Part shown: positions 7,579-13,503 of the stretch, one piece after another
Layout of the letters: the number at the start of each line of letters is the position of its first letter
Numbering within the stretch: position 1 is the stretch's first letter
DNA from: Candidatus Zixiibacteriota bacterium
GTDB lineage: Bacteria; Zixibacteria; MSB-5A5; GN15; PGXB01
Assembly: GCA_020345705.1 (NCBI GenBank)
Contig: CP070766.1
Coordinates: forward strand, 336,548-350,050
Length of the DNA stretch: 13,503 bases
Reading direction: 5' to 3'
Translations under genes and position numbers: made by a program
Notes under the pieces: model-generated
Database searches by the model: none
The model's input: only the letters and a program-made list of their open reading frames with translations
What the model was told of the DNA's origin: nothing

Positions 7579-9009
7579 TTATTTGTCTTTCACATTCGTC
7601 TGATTGTCTTCGTTCCAGGCCGTAAATTCAATATTGAATGTTCGGGCCGGGTACTTCGGATTCAACGCTACCTTAAGGTCGACTTCCTGCCGCTTGCGCA
7701 TCTCTTCGTCAGCAAAGATTTCCACCTTGTAATCCTGAAGAATATTGTCGCCCCCGGAAATTGCCTTCATAAACTTGTCGATATCCCGCCTGAGGGTATC
7801 AATGAACTTCTGATCGATGACTGAGAAAGTCTGTTTATTGAGATAGTTTCGCAGAGTCTTGTAGACATAGTCGTATGTTCGGCGAATGGAATAGACGTTG
7901 AAAGTCTCTTTTGAAAAGAGGGTGGACGCACCCATCGCCACTGCCGAACCTTCAAAACTGACCATGGGATTGACGCCCTTCTCGTTGATCTTGCTGGCGT
8001 CGGGCTGGTTGGCTTTGAACCTCAAGTACTTGGCGTCGGCAATCTTGCCGTGCTTGAAACCGGCCATCGGCTGCTGCATACCTACCGTTGTGTCGCCCTG
8101 GTACATCATACCGGCCACCACGGCCGAAGGGGGAATCCACATGTCGCCGCCTTCGTACTGATTCGCCTCGCGAGCCATGACGTAGTTGGCAAAAACCGAA
8201 ACGTATTGTTTGTAATCGTCAATTCCGGGAAGATTGGCATAGGTCGGGTCATCGAGCATATCCATGACTTCTTCGAACTTCTCGAAGTTGGGCAAGTCGG
8301 TCATGACATGAACCTTGTTTGCCTTTCCCAGTTGCCTGGCGAGAGTATCGATATTCTCAACACTGCCCGCCCAGCCGGGCACAACACACATCGAGAAACA
8401 CTCTTTGACAGACCACTCGCGGTACAGATCGGCGACGGCTTTGGTTATCTCCTCAAATTTTTCCTTGTCATCGGGGTCGGTCAACTGCTCTATGCCGACG
8501 TTGGAGAAATAAGCATTGACTTTTTCATCAGGTTCCGCTTGCGCATTGGCAAAGAATTTGTCGATGGCGCGGTAGGTTGTCTCGAGTTCACGGCTGGCTT
8601 TATGTACCTTCGTCATGTTCTTTTCAAGGTTTTCTTCCAGCTTGGTGGCATCCTCGTTCAGCTTTTTGCGGACTTCATCAAGATTGTCACCGGTCGAAAG
8701 CGCATTCACCCAGACTCTGAGACGCTCGGCCAGAAGTTTACGCTGGTTGGCAAAGTTCTTTTTGGTCAGGAATTCCTTGCGCTGGAAATCTTTCTTGGGA
8801 TCCAGCCACTCGACGCCCCTGACAAGGTCACCGTCGGCCGTCTTGAACGACGGCAACAGAGCCGCCAGCTTGCTGAAATCACCGAAGGTGTCGCTTAAAA
8901 GCGATGCAAATTCCTCGTCGGACACTTTTTCGGCTACCGCCTCTTCGGCCGGAGCCGGTTTGGCTTCCGCTTCCTGCGGCTGCAGTTTTTCTTTTTCTTC
9001 TTCGCCCAT
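7579..9009 (-). CDS. tssC: T6SS contractile sheath large subunit TssC, subtype iii-like
   Basis: A 476-residue sheath protein that would interlock with TssB to form the contractile sheath around Hcp. Residues 1-35 are an Ala/Glu/Lys/Pro-rich leader. Residues about 85-160 are a helical, charged stretch (ANQRKLLAERLRVWVNALST and a following coiled coil). The core includes ECFSMCVVPGWAGSVENIDT near 213-232, MWIPPSAVVAGMMYQG near 290-305 and GSAVAMGASTLFSKETFNVY near 353-372. The C-terminal part carries SIRRTYDYVYKTLRNYLN and KYPARTFNIEFTAW, matching Bacteroidota TssC as I remember it. The proteobacterial TssC signatures are not seen. It has a very good ribosome site (GAGGTGATC, three bases before the ATG) and starts 16 bases after tssB, as expected for subunits needed one to one. 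Confidence 0.92.
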   Translation of the reverse strand: MGEEEKEKLQPQEAEAKPAPAEEAVAEKVSDEEFASLLSDTFGDFSKLAALLPSFKTADGDLVRGVEWLDPKKDFQRKEFLTKKNFANQRKLLAERLRVWVNALSTGDNLDEVRKKLNEDATKLEENLEKNMTKVHKASRELETTYRAIDKFFANAQAEPDEKVNAYFSNVGIEQLTDPDDKEKFEEITKAVADLYREWSVKECFSMCVVPGWAGSVENIDTLARQLGKANKVHVMTDLPNFEKFEEVMDMLDDPTYANLPGIDDYKQYVSVFANYVMAREANQYEGGDMWIPPSAVVAGMMYQGDTTVGMQQPMAGFKHGKIADAKYLRFKANQPDASKINEKGVNPMVSFEGSAVAMGASTLFSKETFNVYSIRRTYDYVYKTLRNYLNKQTFSVIDQKFIDTLRRDIDKFMKAISGGDNILQDYKVEIFADEEMRKRQEVDLKVALNPKYPARTFNIEFTAWNEDNQTNVKDK

Positions 9010-9025
9010 TTAGATCACCTCTTTT

Positions 9026-9466
9026 CTACTCGGTAAGAAGGTCAATGTAGTACTTGGCCGCCTTCAAGAGAGCCTTTTTCTTTTCTTCATCCGCCAGAGT
9101 CTTCTTCAAGGCGTTGTTCTTTTTCAACTGCTTATCCAGATCGGAAATCATCTCCTTGCTGTAGTAGGTCTTTTGCAGATAGTCGTTCTTTTCGATCAAT
9201 TCCTTGGGCGTAAAATCCTTCATTGCCTTGATCTGGAAATCGGCATTGACCGGCTCGCCTTCGGTTGATTCCATCTCAGCTGAAAACGACGGCCTGAATT
9301 TCTCGAAGACCTCCTTGAGATTGTTGCACCGCACCGGCGCGACATCTGCTTCCTCGTCATTATTCAGCTTGGCTAAATAAAGCAGCTTGTTGGAAGGGAG
9401 CAGCTCAACCGGGATAGAATCATCTTTCTTTACCCGTTCGGTTGCACCTAGAATAAATTTGGCCAT
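9026..9466 (-). CDS. tssB: T6SS contractile sheath small subunit TssB, subtype iii-like
   Basis: A 146-residue sheath small subunit, partner of the TssC encoded next. Visible family features are PVELLPSNKLLYLAKLN near 19-35, VFEKFRPSFSAEME near 53-66 (the FRPS-x-x-E/M-E region conserved in subtype iii TssB), DFTPKELIEKNDYLQKTYY near 84-102, and a C-terminal charged helix LKKNNALKKTLADEEKKKAL followed by LLKAAKYYIDLL. The C-terminal helix is where sheath small subunits join TssC. GGAGG lies five bases before the ATG and the gap to clpV-C is 22 bases. It is shorter than the typical proteobacterial TssB, which is about 160-170 residues. The call rests on both sequence pattern and the conserved tssB-tssC order. 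Confidence 0.9.
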   Translation of the reverse strand: MAKFILGATERVKKDDSIPVELLPSNKLLYLAKLNNDEEADVAPVRCNNLKEVFEKFRPSFSAEMESTEGEPVNADFQIKAMKDFTPKELIEKNDYLQKTYYSKEMISDLDKQLKKNNALKKTLADEEKKKALLKAAKYYIDLLTE

Positions 9467-9488
9467 TTATTCCTCCGTCTATTTTTGA

Positions 9489-10586
9489 TTAAGTTTTCTC
9501 CGCGACTGTAAAAACATAGGCGTCATCTTTGACATCTATCGTTACCCGATCGCCGGGAGTAACATTCCCCGTGATAATGTCAACCGAGAGCCTGTTTATA
9601 ATATCTTTCTCAATAGTCCGTTGTATCGGCCTGGCCCCGAGCTCAATAGTATAACCGTCGGTAGCCAGTTTGTGCCGGGCTTCATCACTCAACGTGGCCT
9701 TAATGTTCTGGTCATCTAATAATACGCACAGCTGTTTGAATTCCAGTCCGGCGATTTTTTCAATCTGTTCCTGCGTGAAGGAGTGGTAGATGATAATATC
9801 ATTGAGACGATTCAAAAATTCCGGGCGGAATTTGCTGAAGAGGAATCCCCGGACCTCCTCCATGTCGACCTCTCTGCCCTCCCGGTCGGCATCAAGTATC
9901 CTGTCGGCGGCGTAATTCGACGTTAAAACCACAATGGTATTGGAAAAATCAACCGTCCGCCCCTGCCCGTCGGTGAGACGACCGTCGTCAAGAAGCTGCA
10001 GAAGAACGTTGAACACATCGGGGTGGGCTTTCTCGACCTCGTCAAGAAGAACGATCGAAAACGGTTTGCGTCTGACCGCTTCGGTGAGCAGGCCGCCGGC
10101 CTCATAGCCGACATAACCGGGAGGAGCCCCGATCATTTTGGCCACCGAGTGCGCCTCCATGAACTCGGACATGTCCAACCGGACCATGGCATTCTTGTCA
10201 TCAAACAGAAACTCGGCCAAAAGCTTCGGCAAATAAGTCTTGCCCGTGCCGGTCGGCCCCAGAAAGAGAAACGATCCGACCGGGCGGTTGGGCAGTTTCA
10301 ATCCCGCCCTTGATTTTCTGATGGCGTTGGCAATCGCCTTGATGGCGTTCTCCTGTCCGATGATTTTTCCGGCCAGGAATGATTCCATATGAAGCAGTCG
10401 GTCTTTTTCGGCCGTCATCATCTTTGACAGGGGAATGCCGGTTCGGCGGGCCACGACGGCGGCAACGTCGGCATCCTCAATGACGGGCTGCAGACTCTCA
10501 ACCACGGATTTAAGCGAGTCGAACAGGCTGATTTTTTCTTCAAAATCGTCTTTGAGTTCATCCAGAGTTGGCTTATCCTTTTTCAT
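9489..10586 (-). CDS. clpV: ClpV/TssH C-terminal half: second AAA+ domain (D2) as a separate gene
   Basis: A 365-residue protein holding only the second AAA+ module of a ClpB/ClpV-type unfoldase, the enzyme that strips contracted T6SS sheath for reuse. A short helical lead (1-40) resembles the end of a ClpB middle domain. Then come VVARRTGIPLSKM (44-56), Walker A GPTGTGKT (110-117), pore loop GYVG (157-160), Walker B IVLLDE (178-183), sensor-1 TSN (222-224), RPEFLNR (254-260) with the arginine-finger arginine, and sensor-2 GARP (317-320). After LNR the usual Asp is Asn (LNRLND). All ATPase residues I can check are present, so it should be active. Its ATG overlaps the stop of the D1 gene by four bases (ATGA), with GGGGGAG five bases upstream, arguing for a genuine separate start. 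A natural single-base frameshift or sequencing error is the alternative. Confidence 0.9.
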   Translation of the reverse strand: MKKDKPTLDELKDDFEEKISLFDSLKSVVESLQPVIEDADVAAVVARRTGIPLSKMMTAEKDRLLHMESFLAGKIIGQENAIKAIANAIRKSRAGLKLPNRPVGSFLFLGPTGTGKTYLPKLLAEFLFDDKNAMVRLDMSEFMEAHSVAKMIGAPPGYVGYEAGGLLTEAVRRKPFSIVLLDEVEKAHPDVFNVLLQLLDDGRLTDGQGRTVDFSNTIVVLTSNYAADRILDADREGREVDMEEVRGFLFSKFRPEFLNRLNDIIIYHSFTQEQIEKIAGLEFKQLCVLLDDQNIKATLSDEARHKLATDGYTIELGARPIQRTIEKDIINRLSVDIITGNVTPGDRVTIDVKDDAYVFTVAEKT

Positions 10587-12040
10587 TGGGTCTCCCCCGT
10601 CAATGCCTGAACACGATGACCCCAGTAGCCTTTCAAAGTCTCTACGTTGCGCCCAAACGAATCGTAGGCGGCATAGAGCTTTTCAAAATCGTCCTTGTCC
10701 TTTTCCGGGTCCTTGCCGCTGCAGTCGCCGAGCATTTTTTCAATCTCTTCTATCTGAGATGCTACGGTCGGTATCTTATCGGTTGCGAACTCTTTTTTGA
10801 CGCTGAACTCAGACGCCGCTTCATCAATGATATCGAGGCAGACATCGGGCAGGTTTCTTTCGCTCAGGTATCTTTTGGCCAGCTTTACCGAGGCGACAAT
10901 GGCCTCTTCGCTGAACTCGACCTTATGATGCTCCTGATATTTCGGCACCACCCCTTTGGTGATTCTCACCGCCTCATCAATATTGGGCTCCTCAACCTTT
11001 ATCCTCTCGAAACGCCTGTCCAGAGCTTTATCCTTTTCCAGGTATTTGATGTACTCCTCTTCGGTCGTGGCACCAACCAGCCGAATCTGGCCCCTGGCCA
11101 GGGCCGGTTTAATAAGGTTCGCAGCGTCCATGCCGCCGCCGCCACCGGTGCCGGCAATGGTGTGAATCTCATCGATGAAGAGGATTATCTTGCCGCCTGA
11201 TTTGACCACCTCGCCAATTAGCGCCTTGAACCTTTCTTCGAATTCACCCTTGTATTTGGCTCCGGCCACGAGCGAACCCATATCGACTTCCATCACCTTT
11301 ACATCCTGAAGCGCCTTGGGGACCGTCCCATCAATAACCGCCTGGGCAAAGCCCTCGACGATGGCCGATTTGCCGACACCGGCACCCCCGACCAGAACCG
11401 GGCTGTTCTTGCGGCGGCGCAGAAGAATCTGAATTGTCAGTTGAAGTTCCTTTTCGCGGCCAACCATCGGGTCGAACTCACCTGCGGCCGCCAGGTTGGT
11501 CATGTCAATGCAATAGCGCAAAGTGCGGGCGACTTCTTTTTTGCCCTCCGGTGGAGCCTCACCCTCGACGGTCTTCCTTGTCGTGGTGGCGATTTCCTCG
11601 ACCGCCTTGCTCTCGGCAATGGACTTATATATGTCTTCTTTGGTTATGCCTATTTTCTCACGGACGTATGGAGATAAGGCCGATTTCGGATCGAAGACGG
11701 CGATTAAAATATGCTCCGGTTCGACCAGCGGGTCGTATAGCTTTGACTTCTCCTCCAGAGCCTGGTTCAAAACGCTCTGAACGGAAGGAGAGACGGTCAA
11801 ATTTTCTCTGGCGGTGGCACGGCTGGATTGCTCTTTCAAATGGATTTCCACCATCGATTCAACAAAGGAAGGGCTCTTCCCAATCTGGTTGAGAATCGAT
11901 TCCACCTCCGAGCCTTCATGGCGGACTATAGCCATAAGCAGGTGTTCGACTTCGATTTCGGGATGCTTGAAAGCGGCCGCCACCTCTTTGGCGTTTTTTA
12001 TGACGGCCCTTGAATCAGACGAGTAACTGGCGATATCCAT
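10583..12040 (-). CDS. clpV: ClpV/TssH N-terminal half: N-domain and first AAA+ domain (D1)
   Basis: A 485-residue protein, first gene of the T6SS operon. Residues 1-145 are the double-helical Clp N-domain (HPEIEVEHLLMAIV near 26-39, and a second repeat with EPEHILIAVF near 107-116). D1 follows: Walker A GGAGVGKS (218-225), pore loop KYKGEFEERF (262-271), Walker B LFIDE (287-291), sensor-1 GATT (323-326), arginine-finger region DRRFERI (341-347) and CLDIIDEAA (401-409). After about residue 420 a charged helical tail (QIEEIEKMLG, FEKLYAAYDSFG) replaces a full middle domain, and the protein stops at 485, where a normal ClpV continues into D2. With the next gene the total is 850 residues, a usual ClpV size. 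The start has AAGG seven bases before the ATG. The good promoter at 12123-12151 lies upstream. Confidence 0.92.
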   Translation of the reverse strand: MDIASYSSDSRAVIKNAKEVAAAFKHPEIEVEHLLMAIVRHEGSEVESILNQIGKSPSFVESMVEIHLKEQSSRATARENLTVSPSVQSVLNQALEEKSKLYDPLVEPEHILIAVFDPKSALSPYVREKIGITKEDIYKSIAESKAVEEIATTTRKTVEGEAPPEGKKEVARTLRYCIDMTNLAAAGEFDPMVGREKELQLTIQILLRRRKNSPVLVGGAGVGKSAIVEGFAQAVIDGTVPKALQDVKVMEVDMGSLVAGAKYKGEFEERFKALIGEVVKSGGKIILFIDEIHTIAGTGGGGGMDAANLIKPALARGQIRLVGATTEEEYIKYLEKDKALDRRFERIKVEEPNIDEAVRITKGVVPKYQEHHKVEFSEEAIVASVKLAKRYLSERNLPDVCLDIIDEAASEFSVKKEFATDKIPTVASQIEEIEKMLGDCSGKDPEKDKDDFEKLYAAYDSFGRNVETLKGYWGHRVQALTGETQ

Positions 12041-12326
12041 AGGCTTACCTTGTCCTCTTATCGAGAAAAGTGTCAGATAATTTACGGTTTATGTCTACGC
12101 TTGCCTCACGAGTCCGGTTAAAATGATACTCTTACATATATCAAAAGTCAAGATATTTTGTGGCCATTTAACTTCTTGCATCACAACAAAAAGTCTAGCG
12201 GTGACACCGATCTCATCCACCCTAAAATCGGGAATGCCAGCCATGGCCGGTGAATATCGCAATCGGTCTACAGCCAAGCTTCATTCGAAGAGCCGGTGCA
12301 TTCGTCACATATAAAGGAAGTCTTTC
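12041..12326. other. Intergenic control region before the T6SS operon
   Basis: This 286-base stretch has no convincing gene. It holds the clpV promoter, an 80-base leader, and two operator-like palindromes upstream of the -35: CGGTGACACCG (12199-12209, 5-bp arms around one base) and CCAGCCATGGCCGG (12237-12250, 13 of 14 bases conforming apart from one mismatched pair). Short open frames of about 60 codons cross it on both strands but lack ribosome sites. An activator or repressor binding role for the palindromes is inference. Confidence 0.4.
12123..12151 (-). promoter_or_regulatory. Sigma-70-type promoter of the T6SS operon
   Basis: On the minus strand, TTGACT (12151-12146), a 17-base spacer, and TATCAT (12128-12123). 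Each box matches five of six consensus bases and the spacing is ideal. Transcription would start about 75 bases before the clpV ATG. The surrounding A+T-rich sequence (TTTGATATATG in the spacer) supports melting. This is the best promoter I see in the window and sits at the head of eleven tightly packed genes. Confidence 0.65.
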
Positions 12327-12333
12327 CTATACC
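12311..12333 (-). terminator. Weak candidate terminator at the end of the upstream gene
   Basis: The transcribed strand reads TATAGGAAAGACTTCCTTTATA. GGAA and TTCC pair around AGAC, and the arms extend with one T-T mismatch into A/T pairs. The hairpin includes the stop codon of the upstream gene. Stem G+C is low and there is no long U run, so termination may be poor and some read-through into the operon is possible. Confidence 0.2.
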
Positions 12334-13503
12334 CGCCAGGTCGGCATCATAGCCCACTCATCAGCTTCAAAGCTGTAGTCCCGCCAGTGATTGATAATGA
12401 GGCTGTCATGGCTGATAAGGTTTTCCAGGTGAAAGGCACAACGTCCGTGCGGGGCACTGAAGTCGGTGTGACCGAATGGGAAGCATTTCAGCCAGGCTTC
12501 ACCGTCCCAGCCGTTTTCCTCGGTGACTCCATCGGTAAACGCTATATGCAGTCGGATGCGATGCCGGCCGCTTTCCGTGAACACCTGAGCGTTAACGCCG
12601 CGGACTATGTTCGGCCCGCTTCGGCGGAACCGAATACTCCTGAAGGCACCCGCGGAGTCACGATCGGCCCGCGGCCGAACTCGAGGCGGGAAACGAACGT
12701 CAAAATATACCTGGCACGGCCTTCCGCCCCTTTGAGTGAATCGTCCCCTGAATTCAAATCTTACCGTGTCAGGCAGAAATCGCGTCAGGATGTCAAGGGC
12801 GAGAACGTTGCTGATCACGCCCATAAATCGGAGGTTCTGATAATTATGCCTGACATCATACTTGTGGAGCAGATTTATAAGCGACTCCAGCTGCCATCGA
12901 ACACCCATCGTGGAATTCGCCCACATCGTCGTTGAGGTCGTCATCCAGTCGCGCCTCGAAATTTCGCGCCTCGGCTGAGTGCCCCAGAGGCAGTGCCGCA
13001 TAAACAGTTCCTCTTCGCTGTCAGTGGCGAATATTATAATCACCGCCCCGACGACGGCTATGATTGAGACGACCGCGCCCACCGGGCCGCCCAGGGTGGT
13101 GCCGGTGGCGATAATATATCCCAGTTCGGTGACTCCGGCGGCCAGACATAATCCTCGCCCCAGGGCAGCATCGTAATCACCGACGCCAAGCCTGTCGGCA
13201 AAGCCGCTGCCGTGTTCATAGACGTCGATCATGTTCTTAACGGCGACCGCGCGCGTGGCAAGATAACTGGCTCCCCGCCGTTCGGCGAAGTCTGAAAAAG
13301 ATGAGAGAGTTGCCGTAAAGGTTGACGTCGTCACGTCGCCGTTGAGAAGTGCATGAAACTGCGAGATGGTGTTGGCGTGGCGAAAAATACGCCGGACAAG
13401 CTGTGCTCTCTGGGCGGCTCGCCGTCCTGAGGCCGACCCTTGCGTGAAAGCCACCAGGCGGGAACGATCTCTCCTGATTCCGGCCACGAAGTTGCTCCAG
13501 GCT
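12327..13503 (-). CDS. Partial protein with glycine-rich membrane hairpin; possible T6SS effector
   Basis: The frame is open to the right window edge (391 codons). The first possible start inside is GTG at 13487, but the upstream codons (Ala-Trp-Ser-Asn-Phe) remain open and no ribosome site is seen, so the true start is probably outside. Numbering from that GTG, residues about 113-155 form two hydrophobic, glycine-rich segments (GYIIATGTTLGGPVGAVVSI then AVVGAVIIIF), a likely membrane hairpin. They are followed by EEELFMRHCLWG (158-169); a second similar motif, EAWLKCFPFG, is at 330-339. As I recall, a membrane hairpin followed by a Trp-Leu-x-x-Cys-x-Phe-Gly motif occurs in VasX-like and other VgrG-linked T6SS proteins, so an effector is plausible. 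The protein is strikingly arginine-rich (about 45 Arg against 3 Lys). Function is unproven. Confidence 0.75.
   Translation of the reverse strand, partial: AWSNFVAGIRRDRSRLVAFTQGSASGRRAAQRAQLVRRIFRHANTISQFHALLNGDVTTSTFTATLSSFSDFAERRGASYLATRAVAVKNMIDVYEHGSGFADRLGVGDYDAALGRGLCLAAGVTELGYIIATGTTLGGPVGAVVSIIAVVGAVIIIFATDSEEELFMRHCLWGTQPRREISRRDWMTTSTTMWANSTMGVRWQLESLINLLHKYDVRHNYQNLRFMGVISNVLALDILTRFLPDTVRFEFRGRFTQRGGRPCQVYFDVRFPPRVRPRADRDSAGAFRSIRFRRSGPNIVRGVNAQVFTESGRHRIRLHIAFTDGVTEENGWDGEAWLKCFPFGHTDFSAPHGRCAFHLENLISHDSLIINHWRDYSFEADEWAMMPTWRV

Noticed and set aside
7198..7824. 208-codon plus-strand frame opposite hcp and the end of tssC
   Set aside because: It crosses two real genes and their spacer in antisense; it is a shadow frame.
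8050..8898. Long 282-codon open frame on the plus strand opposite tssC
   Set aside because: It lies wholly antisense to a well-supported sheath gene, has no ribosome site or family resemblance, and is explained by the codon bias of tssC.
7579..9009. tssC as a prophage tail sheath gene instead of a T6SS gene
   Set aside because: It is flanked by TssB, Hcp, ClpV and TssK, which together are specific to T6SS; no phage capsid, portal or terminase genes are present.
12095..12277. 60-codon minus-strand frame before clpV
   Set aside because: It spans the promoter, has no ribosome site and no recognisable features.
1..13503. CRISPR arrays, tRNA or rRNA genes, insertion sequences
   Set aside because: I saw no regularly spaced repeats, no tRNA-like cloverleaf, and no transposase or terminal inverted repeats.

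Overview
The window is a compact, single-direction (minus strand) type VI secretion system (T6SS) operon, cut at its distal end by the left edge. One further minus-strand gene, cut by the right edge, lies upstream of the operon promoter. In order of transcription (right to left): an unidentified protein with a glycine-rich membrane hairpin (12327-13503, partial); a 286-base control region with a good sigma-70-type promoter; a ClpV/TssH unfoldase split into two overlapping genes (D1 half 10583-12040, D2 half 9489-10586); sheath proteins TssB (9026-9466) and TssC (7579-9009); the tube protein Hcp/TssD (7096-7500); the spike VgrG/TssI (5242-7020); the baseplate proteins TssE (4859-5233), TssF (3166-4836), TssG (2255-3169) and TssK (708-2156); and an unrecognised soluble protein (1-689, partial).

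As recalled from family knowledge, the sheath and tube proteins resemble the Bacteroidota T6SS subtype iii versions rather than the proteobacterial ones. The expression signals are not Bacteroidota-like. Several genes have strong Shine-Dalgarno sequences (GGAGG before tssB and hcp, GAGGTGATC before tssC), and the two putative promoters have TTGACT -35 boxes with 17-base spacers. G+C looks close to one half. I infer a Gram-negative bacterium outside Bacteroidota, possibly another FCB-group or related phylum; the exact taxon cannot be read from this sequence.

The genes work together as follows. TssE, TssF, TssG, TssK and VgrG form the baseplate and spike. Hcp stacks into the inner tube and TssB/TssC polymerise around it as the contractile sheath. 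The ClpV pair would disassemble the contracted sheath. No recognisable TssJ, TssL, TssM, TssA or PAAR gene is in the window. The partial left-edge gene is where membrane-complex or accessory genes would be expected.

The most unusual points are: the two-gene ClpV with intact ATPase motifs in both halves; a complete PASTA-like domain at the N-terminus of TssG; an 11-bp perfect stem-loop between hcp and vgrG, with a second hairpin and a repeated ribosome-binding segment before hcp; and the membrane-hairpin protein upstream, a possible T6SS effector.
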